Counted from the stretch's first letter, positions 25,735 through 35,195 are shown. The stretch: 37,110 bases of DNA from FEN-1099 sp964511015 (GCA_964511015.1 CAZEDX010000044.1:1-37110); one strand, 5' to 3'. The notes: generated by a model not told the origin, from the letters alone. A program made the numbers and translations.

Positions 25735-27281
25735 AACCCGGTCTGGCCGCGCTGCTCATCGTCGATGACGAGGAAGACGCGCGCCTGCTTTTGGAGCGCA
25801 TTTTCGACAAGGACTATCACCTGTACTCCGCCAAGAGCGGGCGCGACGCCCAGCAGATTTTGCAGCAGCACCGGATCGACATTGTGGTTTCCGACCAACG
25901 AATGCCCGGAATGACCGGCGCGGACCTGTTGGCCTGGACCTTCGAACATTACCCCGATACGGTGCGCATTCTGACCACTGCCCATGACGACCTCGGTGCG
26001 GCGATTCAGGCCATCAACCTCGGTCGGATCCACCGCTACATCACCAAACCGTGGGATATCGACGAATTGCGCAATGTCGTGCGGGTTGAAGCGACCACCC
26101 AACAGTTGCAGCGCGCCAATTTACGCTTGCAGCAAGAAGTCGCCGCAGCCAATGTCGATCTGCGCTCGGCCAACGAGGCGCTGGAGGTCGAAATCCAGCG
26201 CTCCGAATACTGGCGGCGCTATGCCGAAACGATTCTCGAATCGACGCCGCTGTCGCTGATTGCCTTGGACGAAGGCTTGACCATCCGATCGATCAACAAA
26301 CTGCCGCCGCAGGTCCGAGCGGCGAAGGACGATCTGGTCGGGGCGTCGTTGAACGAGATTCACATTCCGGCCGAGGTGGCCGAGCAGTTTGTTGCCGGCA
26401 TGCGCCGGGTATTCGCGGAACTATTGCCGCAGTCGCTAGGGATGCTGCGCGTCCCGCTCGAGCAGAGCGAGCGGCGTTGGTCGGTAGACATGTTTCCCAT
26501 TCGCGATCCGCACGGCGAACAACTGACGCTTTTGTCGATTTGTGATGTGACCGAGTCACACTACCTGCGTGTGGCGTTGATTCAGTCGGAAAAAATGGCC
26601 AGCGTCGGCTATCTGGCCGCCGGGGTGGCTCACGAATTCAACAACCTGATCGGCGGCATACTGGGCTATGCCCAATTGGCCGATCTGACCGGCAGCGTCG
26701 ACGACTACAAAAAGACCGTTCAGGTAGTGTTCGAAGTCTCGCAGCGAGCGAAGAAAATCATCGGCAACTTGTTGACCTTCTCGCGGCGCACCGACGAACG
26801 TAAGGAACTGATCAAGATCTCCGATTTGGTGGACCAGGTCGTGACGCTGGTCGAACGAAGGTTTGGCAAGCAGAAGATCGACATTGTCCGCGAGATCGAC
26901 GACGAGCTTGCGGTGGAAATCGAGGTCGGCCAGTTGCAGCAGGCGCTGTTGCAGTTGCTCATGTCCGCGCAACAGGCCATGCCCAATGGCGGGCAGGTCA
27001 TTATTGCCGCGCACGCCAGGGGCGACAAGGCAATTCGCCTGTCCGTTGAAGACAGCGGCTCGCCACTCACGTCGGAAGAACTCAACGACGTGTTTGAGCC
27101 GTTTTCCGGCTTACAGGGGACGGCATCGCGTTTCAGCGGGCGCACCAAGGGTGTCGGATTGGCCGTGGTGCAATCGTTGGTCCAGCGCCTCGGTGGCGAG
27201 ATCGAGGTGACCACCGGCCCACACGGCGGCTGTTTGTTCACGATCACGCTGCCGCCGTCGGCCAGTGTGATGGATCTGTAG
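25698..27281 (+). CDS. REC-PAS-histidine kinase with degenerate ATP-binding core
   Basis: Cytoplasmic hybrid sensor of 527 residues with no membrane segment. The N-terminal receiver has its phosphoacceptor at D66 (VVSDQRMPGMTG) and the KPWD variant typical of RpfG-like receivers. A coiled coil spans about 135-175 and a PAS-like domain about 178-290. The HisKA motif GVAHEFNNLIGG has H312. The catalytic domain is altered: in the N box (about 412-428) the usual asparagines are Q419 and S423. The G1 box is D452-S-G-S-P instead of DxGxG. The G2 box TKGVGLAVV remains. ATP binding may be weak. The start ATG lies inside the epimerase gene, and AGGA is ten bases upstream. Confidence 0.88.
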   Translation: MDHPERRPPDALEPGLAALLIVDDEEDARLLLERIFDKDYHLYSAKSGRDAQQILQQHRIDIVVSDQRMPGMTGADLLAWTFEHYPDTVRILTTAHDDLGAAIQAINLGRIHRYITKPWDIDELRNVVRVEATTQQLQRANLRLQQEVAAANVDLRSANEALEVEIQRSEYWRRYAETILESTPLSLIALDEGLTIRSINKLPPQVRAAKDDLVGASLNEIHIPAEVAEQFVAGMRRVFAELLPQSLGMLRVPLEQSERRWSVDMFPIRDPHGEQLTLLSICDVTESHYLRVALIQSEKMASVGYLAAGVAHEFNNLIGGILGYAQLADLTGSVDDYKKTVQVVFEVSQRAKKIIGNLLTFSRRTDERKELIKISDLVDQVVTLVERRFGKQKIDIVREIDDELAVEIEVGQLQQALLQLLMSAQQAMPNGGQVIIAAHARGDKAIRLSVEDSGSPLTSEELNDVFEPFSGLQGTASRFSGRTKGVGLAVVQSLVQRLGGEIEVTTGPHGGCLFTITLPPSASVMDL

Positions 27282-27296
27282 TAGGGGAGGCCATCC

Positions 27297-27899
27297 ATGA
27301 AGGTAATCGTCAACGGGCAACTTCTGACCACACTGCCGGGACCGATTCCATTTGGCGAGTTGTTTGCCCAGATCGTGGCCAAGCCGGAGTATCGCACTTC
27401 GGTGGTCGCTAGGCTGTCGGTGGACGAGCTTGATGTCGAAATGCCCGACTACGAACAACTGGTGCCCCCCGAGGGTGTGACCGGGGAACAGATCACGATC
27501 GTCATGGAAGAGGTAACGGAGTTACTCCGGCGCACCATCAGCGACGGAATGGAATTTGTGGGCCTGATGCTGGAAGAAGTCGGCATTTGTGTCGAATTGT
27601 TCCGGTCCGGCCAAGCTGGAAAGGCCAACCAAACGCTGTGGCTGGTCATTGAAAAGGTGCAAATGTTCCTGCAATACGTTCAGGAATTGGTGCGTTTCAT
27701 GGAAGGGGTTGTCGAAGATCACGGCGAGGTCGCGCAGATCGAGAAACTCAACCAGCGTGTGTTTGATTCAATCAAGAGCCTGTTGGCTGGACAAGAAGGG
27801 CAAGACCTGGTGTTGGTGGCCGACCTGCTCGAGTTCGAGATGTCTCCTTTGTTGCGTGAATGGAAGGACTTTCTGACGGGGTTGATCGCCCCGGCGTGA
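27297..27899 (+). CDS. Uncharacterised helical protein in the flagellar/signalling cluster
   Basis: A 200-residue protein that I do not recognise. Residues 1-60 look like a small beta-containing segment (MKVIVNGQLL, then VVARLSVDELDVEMPDYEQL). Residues 65-200 are predicted helical with many valine, leucine and glutamate residues. The C-terminus has QDLVLVADLLEFEMSPLLREW, which I have the impression recurs in unannotated proteins near flagellar genes, though this is unverified. No signal peptide or membrane span is apparent. The ATG has GGGGAGG close upstream. It follows the degenerate kinase after 15 bases, suggesting co-transcription. Confidence 0.75.
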   Translation: MKVIVNGQLLTTLPGPIPFGELFAQIVAKPEYRTSVVARLSVDELDVEMPDYEQLVPPEGVTGEQITIVMEEVTELLRRTISDGMEFVGLMLEEVGICVELFRSGQAGKANQTLWLVIEKVQMFLQYVQELVRFMEGVVEDHGEVAQIEKLNQRVFDSIKSLLAGQEGQDLVLVADLLEFEMSPLLREWKDFLTGLIAPA

Positions 27900-27941
27900 G
27901 TAATATATCGTAACTACTGATTATCAGACAAAAAATTCAGC

Positions 27942-27969
27942 TAATGTGGCCGAGTTCAATTGCCGATGT
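27942..27969 (+). promoter_or_regulatory. Candidate distal sigma-28 promoter before the small gene at 28100
   Basis: TAAT (27942-27945), 16 bases, then GCCGATGT (27962-27969). It has the same spacing and -10 sequence as the flgM site. It lies about 135 bases before the next start codon. Confidence 0.35.
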
Positions 27970-28028
27970 TAGAGCATCGTGTGCGGTCGACTATCGAACC
28001 TGATTCGCGCTTTTCTTGCGGAAGTGGC

Positions 28029-28056
28029 TTTAGTTTGCCGATAAGTGTGCCGATAA
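28029..28056 (+). promoter_or_regulatory. Sigma-28 promoter with duplicated -10 box
   Basis: TTTAGTTT (28029-28036) matches six of eight bases of the -35 consensus TAAAGTTT. GCCGATAA, a perfect -10 box, occurs twice, at 28037-28044 and 28049-28056. Only the second copy has a suitable -35, with 16 bases between TTTA and the box. Transcription should start near 28065, about 35 bases before the small gene. Confidence 0.65.
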
Positions 28057-28099
28057 CAAGAGTGAGGGAACCGATTGCGCTGAAAGGCAAAGGATTGCG

Positions 28100-28324
28100 A
28101 TGACGATTTCCTCCTACCAGATCCAGAACATCCTGCAGATTTACAATCGGCAGCTCAAGGCCCGTTGGAAGGAAAGCGGCGGCGAACAAGGCGCCGCGGC
28201 GCAAGCTTTCCCCAAAGACAAGGTCGAGATCTCGGACGAAGGCAAGAAAAAGCATATCATGGAGAAAGCCGGCGACACGGCGGTGAAGAATCTGAAACAA
28301 CAGACGTTGGAAAGTACGAAATAA
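28100..28324 (+). CDS. Small flagellum-associated protein (DVU0524-like)
   Basis: A 74-residue hydrophilic protein with no signal peptide. The start MTISSYQIQNILQIYNRQL and the central DKVEISDEGKKK resemble a small family found beside flgM in Desulfovibrio, which I recall as DVU0524-like (unverified). The DKVEIS stretch also resembles the linker in FlgM-type proteins. The function is unknown. It is preceded by the best sigma-28-like promoter in the window, with a duplicated perfect -10 box, and followed by a hairpin. It therefore looks like a single-gene late flagellar transcript. AAAGG lies shortly before the ATG. Confidence 0.75.
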   Translation: MTISSYQIQNILQIYNRQLKARWKESGGEQGAAAQAFPKDKVEISDEGKKKHIMEKAGDTAVKNLKQQTLESTK

Positions 28325-28349
28325 CAGGCATTCCAACGTAGATTCGACT

Positions 28350-28379
28350 ACCCTGGGGGAAGGGGGCACCTCCCAGGGT
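28350..28379 (+). terminator. Hairpin after the small flagellar gene
   Basis: ACCCTGGG (28350-28357) pairs perfectly with CCCAGGGT (28372-28379), with two further possible pairs and a loop of about ten bases. No T tract follows. It separates the small sigma-28-type gene from the response regulator gene. Confidence 0.5.
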
Positions 28380-28414
28380 GTAAGCTTAAGGCGATCTGAG
28401 CCGGGAGGCCGTTG

Positions 28415-29140
28415 ATGGCCCAACCGATTCCGCTCAAGGTACTCGTCGTTGATGACGAACGCATGTACAGAGACCTGCTCCGTCGCACGTTGGAGGCGGA
28501 TGGGTTTGTGGTAGATGCGGCGGCTGACGGGGCCGAAGCCATCGAGCGCATCGGCCAGATGGACTACGACATTGTCGTGACCGACCTGGCCATGCCGCAG
28601 GTGGGCGGCCTCGAGGTGCTGCGAGCCGCGAAACGGAAGAAGGGGTCCACCATCGTGATCGTGATCACGGGCTACGCGAGTCTGGACACGGCGCTGGCGG
28701 CCATCAAAGACGGCGTGTACGACTACATCACCAAACCGTTCCAACTCGAAGAGATCCGCCTGACGTTGAAGAACGCCGGCGAGAAATACGCTTTGGCTCG
28801 CGCCAACGAGGAATTGCTGCAGCAACTCGAGGCAATGCAACGTCGGGTGGAGGATCTGGTGGCGAACCGGCGCCGCTACGAAGAAAAGATTGGCGACATC
28901 GACCGGCAGCTCAGCGATCGCCAGCAAGAGATCACCGAAGGGATGAGGCGCCTGCGCGGTTTCCACGACCGTGTGGTGCCGGCGCAGTTCCGCGGCGCCT
29001 CCGCGGAGAACAAAGAGAAGGACAAAGACAAAGAGCACACTCCCTACACCTTGCTGATGGATGCCATCCGTCTGCGGCGGGAGAATGCCATCAGCGAAAC
29101 GGAATTTCAGTCGCTCAAGGATCAGATACTCAAGAAATAG
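28415..29140 (+). CDS. Response regulator: receiver, coiled coil and SHOCT-like tail
   Basis: A 241-residue cytoplasmic protein. The receiver (residues 7-122) has D13/D14, phosphoacceptor D57 in VVTDLAMPQ, the ITGYAS block and KPF. A long charged coiled coil follows (about 125-190), then a linker rich in lysine, glutamate and aspartate. The C-terminal 28 residues (LLMDAIRLRRENAISETEF, then KDQILKK) match the pattern of the short SHOCT oligomerisation domain. No DNA-binding or enzymatic domain is present. It may act by phosphorylation-controlled assembly. The ATG at 28415 is preferred to TTG 28412 because GGGAGG is six bases upstream. Confidence 0.85.
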   Translation: MAQPIPLKVLVVDDERMYRDLLRRTLEADGFVVDAAADGAEAIERIGQMDYDIVVTDLAMPQVGGLEVLRAAKRKKGSTIVIVITGYASLDTALAAIKDGVYDYITKPFQLEEIRLTLKNAGEKYALARANEELLQQLEAMQRRVEDLVANRRRYEEKIGDIDRQLSDRQQEITEGMRRLRGFHDRVVPAQFRGASAENKEKDKDKEHTPYTLLMDAIRLRRENAISETEFQSLKDQILKK

Positions 29141-29172
29141 GCGCTTTGGAGCGCGCGAAAGGCAGACGAGCC

Positions 29173-30681
29173 GTGGCGGAAAAAGCAGTTCTGATTGTCG
29201 AAGACGATGAAGCGGTTCGGCGGTCGCTGTCTCTCTATCTGAAACACAAAGGCCATCAGGTGGAGACGGCGGAAGATGGTGTAGTCGGCCTCAGTAACAT
29301 CCGAGCCAAAGACTATAGTGTGGTCGTCACCGACGTGATGATGCCGAATATGAACGGCATAGAGCTGTTGGAACAGATCAAGCAAGTACGTCCCTATACC
29401 CAAGTAATCATGGTTACCGGCTACGCGGACTTGCAAGTAGCGATCGAGGCCATGAAGAAGGGGGCGTCCGATTTTATCACCAAGCCGTTCCGTTACGATC
29501 AGGTCGACAAGCTCATTCGCGACCTGCAGGAGCGGGGTGCCGAGCCAGTCGTCGACACGGCGAAATCCACCGCGGTGGATTCCCGCTTGGAACGCAAAGT
29601 CCATGAACTGTCGATTCTCTACTCGATCAGCGAGGTGCTTGATAACATCTCCAGCGAGGACGACCTGTTCCAGAACATGGTCGATCTGTCGCTGAAAATC
29701 ACCGAGGCTGCCGGCGCCTTCTTCTACCTTTTCGACCACGAACTCGATCTGTACTACTTGCGTGGCAACAGCGGCGAAGGAGATGCCGAACGGCCGACGA
29801 TGTTCAAACTGGATCCGGCCATCGCAGAAAACATGTACATCCAACGCGTGCCGTTGTTGTTCAATTCGCCCGACGATCTGGGTTTCTGGGATCTGGCTCG
29901 CCCGGCGGACTACGATGTCCGCTCCCTGCTGCTGGCTCCGTTCTTCGTGCGGGGACAGAATTTCGGCTTGTTGACGGTTGAAAACAAGCGGGACTCCGAT
30001 TTCACCGATGCGGATGTCACCTTCATCACCATGTTGCTGAAGAAAGCTAGCCTGGTGATCGAGAATCGGGCCCTGTACGAAACGATCTACTCCAACCTCG
30101 TCAGCACGTTGCGTTCGCTGGTGTCCACCATTGAAGCCAAGGACCAATATACCCAACGCCACTCCGAACGCGTGACCAAAATCTCGATGATGATCGGCAA
30201 CGAGATCAAATGCTCGAAGGAGGAACTGGATATCATCCAGTTCGCCGGCATGTTGCATGACATCGGCAAGATCGGCGTGTCGGACGCCGTGTTGCAGAAG
30301 CCCGGCCGCCTGACACAAGAGGAGTTCGAGGCGATCAAACAGCATCCGGTGATCGGCGCGCGGATTCTCGATCCGCTTGGCATGCTGCCGCACGAAAAAG
30401 CGATCATCCGCCATCATCACGAACGCTGGGACGGCCGCGGGTACCCCGACGGCCTGGCCGGCCGCGATATTCCGTTCCTGGCGCGCATCGTCAGCGTGGC
30501 CGACGCCTATGACGCCATGACCTCCGATCGTGTGTACCGCAAAGGACTCTCGCACGAGATGGCGATGGCCGAGCTTGAACGCAACGCCTGGTTCCAGTTC
30601 GATGGTTCGCTGGTGCAAGCGTTTAGGGACATGTGTTCCCGCATGGGCGACCTGGACCAGATCAAGCTCCAACTCGAATAG
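29173..30681 (+). CDS. Response regulator with GAF and HD-GYP cyclic di-GMP phosphodiesterase
   Basis: A 502-residue cytoplasmic protein expected to hydrolyse cyclic di-GMP. The receiver has D54 (VVTDVMMPNMNG) and KPF. A GAF domain spans about residues 140-310. The HD-GYP domain follows with H362-D363 in LHDIGKIG, HHERWDGRGYP (GYP at 423-425) and ADAYDAMTSDR. All metal- and substrate-binding signatures look intact. GTG at 29173 is chosen because MAEKAVLIVEDDE is a normal receiver start. TTG at 29146, nine codons earlier, is possible. The previous gene ends 32 bases before. The next gene encodes a PilZ-like protein. Confidence 0.92.
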   Translation: MAEKAVLIVEDDEAVRRSLSLYLKHKGHQVETAEDGVVGLSNIRAKDYSVVVTDVMMPNMNGIELLEQIKQVRPYTQVIMVTGYADLQVAIEAMKKGASDFITKPFRYDQVDKLIRDLQERGAEPVVDTAKSTAVDSRLERKVHELSILYSISEVLDNISSEDDLFQNMVDLSLKITEAAGAFFYLFDHELDLYYLRGNSGEGDAERPTMFKLDPAIAENMYIQRVPLLFNSPDDLGFWDLARPADYDVRSLLLAPFFVRGQNFGLLTVENKRDSDFTDADVTFITMLLKKASLVIENRALYETIYSNLVSTLRSLVSTIEAKDQYTQRHSERVTKISMMIGNEIKCSKEELDIIQFAGMLHDIGKIGVSDAVLQKPGRLTQEEFEAIKQHPVIGARILDPLGMLPHEKAIIRHHHERWDGRGYPDGLAGRDIPFLARIVSVADAYDAMTSDRVYRKGLSHEMAMAELERNAWFQFDGSLVQAFRDMCSRMGDLDQIKLQLE

Positions 30682-30694
30682 TCCATTCAGCCAA

Positions 30695-30809
30695 AAGATT
30701 GACATCACCAGTTGGCGTTCTAGCGTCCGAGTCTGATACCCTGTCTGTCAATGACTCCCTATGGCTGCGAACCAACTGGAAAATATTGCATTTTTCTCTT
30801 GTCAATCTT
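30695..30809. repeat. Separated 10-bp inverted repeat before the PilZ-like gene
   Basis: AAGATTGACA (30695-30704) and TGTCAATCTT (30800-30809) are perfect inverted copies 95 bases apart in the intergenic leader. They could form a long-range hairpin or a pair of protein sites. Chance occurrence at this length is possible. Confidence 0.4.
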
Positions 30810-30862
30810 CCGACGCTCTGGTAGGTTCATGGGCGAGCCAACCGTGTTTCGGGGGCAAACCG

Positions 30863-31474
30863 ATGGACCATGTGAAAAACCGCCGCCAAGACGTCCGCAT
30901 CCGCGACTATATTCGAATCCGGGTCAAGAAAGTAGACTCGGCGGTTCGCGAAGCCGTACGGGAACAGATCGCGCTCGAGCGTCTGTCGACCATCGGTGGC
31001 GATGCAACCATTCCTGCCCCGCGTACGCCGCGCGAGGTTTCCGAGCACATGGATCTGCCGGGTTCGAATGTAATGAACTTGTTCTATGCACTCGATGCCA
31101 AGCTCGATGCGATCATGGCGTTTCTCATCGAACGCGATGTCGAACAACGCTGGGGCGAACTGGTGCCGGTGGATCTGAGCGCCTCCGGCGTTCGCTTCCT
31201 GTCGCATGAAAGGTACGACATCAAAACCCTGCTGCGTTTGGAGATGATGCTGCAAAGCATGCCGCCCCGGCCGATCATTACGCTGGCGGAAGTGCTACGC
31301 GTCGACGACTCGGCCGAAGGTAAATCCGAGAACGACTGGCGCATTGCCGTTCGTTTCATCGACATCGATGCGGGGGATCGCGACCGCATTGTGCGGCGCG
31401 TGTTCGACGTACAGCGAATGATGTTACGCCGTGAGCGCGAAGCGCGCGATCTGGGTACCAGCGGAGAATCGTAA
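30863..31474 (+). CDS. PilZ-like cyclic di-GMP receptor with helical insertion (tPilZ-like)
   Basis: A 203-residue protein with both PilZ signatures: RxxxR at R8-R12 (RRQDVR) and DxSxxG at D104-G109 (VDLSASGVRF). The motifs are separated by more than 90 residues instead of the usual 20-30. The insert includes a helix, FYALDAKLDAIMAFLIE, resembling the oligomerising helix of the tetrameric tPilZ group. Unlike the XCC6012 prototype, which lacks binding motifs, this one keeps them, so it may bind cyclic di-GMP. The ATG at 30863 has GGGGG eight bases upstream. An earlier in-frame ATG at 30761 would add 34 unlikely residues. It is followed after two bases by an NtrC-type regulator gene. Confidence 0.75.
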   Translation: MDHVKNRRQDVRIRDYIRIRVKKVDSAVREAVREQIALERLSTIGGDATIPAPRTPREVSEHMDLPGSNVMNLFYALDAKLDAIMAFLIERDVEQRWGELVPVDLSASGVRFLSHERYDIKTLLRLEMMLQSMPPRPIITLAEVLRVDDSAEGKSENDWRIAVRFIDIDAGDRDRIVRRVFDVQRMMLRREREARDLGTSGES

Positions 31475-31476
31475 CC

Positions 31477-32850
<1,374 letters not shown>

Positions 32851-33059
32851 ACCTCCCCAAACGACATCTTGTTGGCGAATTCCTGTTGACGAATAGGTGG
32901 AGATCGTCAAGAATATGACGGAGCGTGCGGCAACGACTGACATTGGTTTGCAAAAAAGAGTTTATAAATCAACGTGTTATGAATTTGAACGGCGCTTGCA
33001 GGTCGGCACAGGGATTGCTTAGGCAAAGAGGTACCATTCTCTTGGCGGAGAGGCGCGGT

Positions 33060-35195
33060 TTGGTTCGTCACCTGATCCCAATTCTGGTCGCGTTACTGGT
33101 GCTCGGGGGGGCACTGCTGCCGAGTGGGGTTTTCGCGCAGCACGGAAATGAGGCCGGCGTGGAGGATGACGAACCAACACCGACGCCGTTGCCGTATCGA
33201 ACTCTGCTGCCTTTCGAACTCAATGCCCACGCCATTGCACTGACACGTGACGAAGCACAAGCGTTGTCCAAAACGGCCTTCAGTCGAGCTGTCGGCATGC
33301 TGCAGAACGAGCAGCCGATCGAAGCCTTGAACGAAACACTGCTCATGATCATTCGGCAGCCGGGTTTGTCGCGGATGCGCCCGATACAGCTTTTGCTGGC
33401 CGAGTGCTTTTACACCCTGGGCAGTGAGGATCCGGCCCCGCAGTTCCGCTACTCCCAGCCGATTTACGAAGAACTCATGCGGTTGTTCCCGCGTTGGGAC
33501 AACCAGCCGCTGGTGCTCTTCCGTCTGGCTACGATCTACGAACGTAAAGGACTGACGATCGAGGCGCTGGCGGCGTATGGTTTGCTGGTCGATTGGTATC
33601 CGGACGACCCGCTGGCGGAATCCGGCCGGTTGGGACTGCTGATGACCGCTTTGCGCAACGGCGAGTTGGCCGACGCCGAAGGACAGGCGGAAATGGTGTT
33701 GCAGACTGCGAAAGACGCGCAAATTCGCCACCACGCCGCCGTGTGCCTGGCTGTCGCCCGCCACCGCCAGGGACGTTCGGCCGAGGCGCTGGCCGATTTT
33801 GAAAAGACGATCCGTTGGCCTGACGAACTCGAGACACTTGAAGATTTTGAGTTATTCGCGCTTGGAGAAGTCTATCTCAAGAACCAGAAGTACGCCGAAG
33901 AAACCCAGGCGTTCATGACCTATCTGAAACGCTTTCCGTTTGGCTCCGACCGTCCGCTGGCCGTGTTGTATCTGGCGGAGGAGGCACAGCGGATCGGCCA
34001 GATCGACGAAGCCGTGCTAGGCTACCGGTTCCTGATTGAGAGGTACCCTTTGCATTACGCCGGCGTGCGGAGCAAGCTGCAGTTGGCCTCGTTGCTGATG
34101 ACCGCCCAACCGGGTAAGGCCGATGAGCCGACCGAACAACTGCTGAGGCAGGTGCGTGACCAGAATGACTATCACGACATGGCTCAGAAAGCCGGCCTCA
34201 AGCTCGCCGAGTACCTGATCTGCGTCGGGCGTTCGCTCGAGGCGATGGATGAAGTCACCGACGTCATCAAGTACCCCATCGTCCGGGCCGACGCAGAAGC
34301 GGCCACGCAGCTGATGTTGCAAGCGTTCCAGAACGTGTTGGCGGCAAACCGCGCCAACCCGATGCTGGTGGCCGTGGCTTTTCGTAAGTACCGCGATTTT
34401 CTCGACGTGCCGAGCGCGCCGCGCGCGATGTACGCTGAACTGGGTGCCGCGCTCAACCAGAACCTGCAAGCCGACACCTTGTTGGCCATCTCGGGCAACA
34501 ATCCGCTGGCCAAGGCCCACCCGCGGGTGGCTTCCTACCTGACTGCCGAGGGACGCCGGCTGCGCGGCGAATACGATCTGGCGAAATCCGCCCTCGGTCG
34601 CCTGCTGGACATGGCGGCCGCGCCGGAGGATGCTGGAGATGGCTTGGCGTTTGCCGCCCGCCTGTTGTGGGCGCAGATCGAGTGCGACCAGGGCAACCCG
34701 CGCGAGGCGTTGCGCGTGTTGGGGCTAGCTCAGCCCATGGCGCGTGACGACCGCGAACGGGCGCTGATCGATCTCGAAGCGGGCAAACTGTTGTTGCAGG
34801 TTCGCACGCCTGAGGCGGCGGCGGAACGGCTGGCCAATGCCGTGCGCGGATTGGGTCTGCTCTCGGCCGACGAGCCGTTGCGTTCGCAACAGCTAGACGC
34901 CGCCTTCAATCTCGGCGAAGCGTTGTTCGAGAGCAACCGCTACGCTGAGGCTCTGGCGGTCTTTGCCGAGTTCGTCAAGGCTGATCCGCGCGGCGAACGG
35001 ACGTACCTTGCGCGCGCGCGTATAGTGCAGGCCCAACAGGCGTTGGGTCAGCCCATCGCGCCGCTGGCCGAGGTCACCACGACGCCGGCCTGGTTCTGGC
35101 CGCGGGTGGAATGGTCGGTCGAGACCTTCTATTCGTGGTTGCAGAACAACCAGACGCGGTTTGGCGAAATGCCCGATTGGGAGAAACTGCCGTGA
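33060..35195 (+). CDS. Secreted tetratricopeptide-repeat protein
   Basis: A protein of about 711 residues with a Sec signal peptide (hydrophobic stretch IPILVALLVLGGALL, likely cleavage after VFA at residue 26), so periplasmic or envelope-located. The mature part begins with an acidic proline- and threonine-rich linker. It then consists mostly of TPR-type helical hairpins, for example ALADFEKTIRWPDELETLED and YAEALAVFAEFVKADP. No catalytic domain is visible. TTG at 33060 has GGAGAGG seven bases before it. TTG 33042 and ATG 32979 are alternatives. Bases 32851-33059 hold no gene but include an AT-rich stretch (about 32940-32985) that may contain the promoter. It overlaps the next gene by four bases. 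Confidence 0.8.
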   Translation: MVRHLIPILVALLVLGGALLPSGVFAQHGNEAGVEDDEPTPTPLPYRTLLPFELNAHAIALTRDEAQALSKTAFSRAVGMLQNEQPIEALNETLLMIIRQPGLSRMRPIQLLLAECFYTLGSEDPAPQFRYSQPIYEELMRLFPRWDNQPLVLFRLATIYERKGLTIEALAAYGLLVDWYPDDPLAESGRLGLLMTALRNGELADAEGQAEMVLQTAKDAQIRHHAAVCLAVARHRQGRSAEALADFEKTIRWPDELETLEDFELFALGEVYLKNQKYAEETQAFMTYLKRFPFGSDRPLAVLYLAEEAQRIGQIDEAVLGYRFLIERYPLHYAGVRSKLQLASLLMTAQPGKADEPTEQLLRQVRDQNDYHDMAQKAGLKLAEYLICVGRSLEAMDEVTDVIKYPIVRADAEAATQLMLQAFQNVLAANRANPMLVAVAFRKYRDFLDVPSAPRAMYAELGAALNQNLQADTLLAISGNNPLAKAHPRVASYLTAEGRRLRGEYDLAKSALGRLLDMAAAPEDAGDGLAFAARLLWAQIECDQGNPREALRVLGLAQPMARDDRERALIDLEAGKLLLQVRTPEAAAERLANAVRGLGLLSADEPLRSQQLDAAFNLGEALFESNRYAEALAVFAEFVKADPRGERTYLARARIVQAQQALGQPIAPLAEVTTTPAWFWPRVEWSVETFYSWLQNNQTRFGEMPDWEKLP

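Noticed and set aside
28091..28106. AGGCAAAGGATTGC as a sigma-54 promoter
   Set aside because: The GG to GC spacing is nine rather than ten, and the element touches the start codon of the small gene.
29122..30708. 528-codon minus-strand open frame opposite the HD-GYP gene
   Set aside because: It mirrors the plus-strand HD-GYP gene almost exactly and contains no domain of its own.
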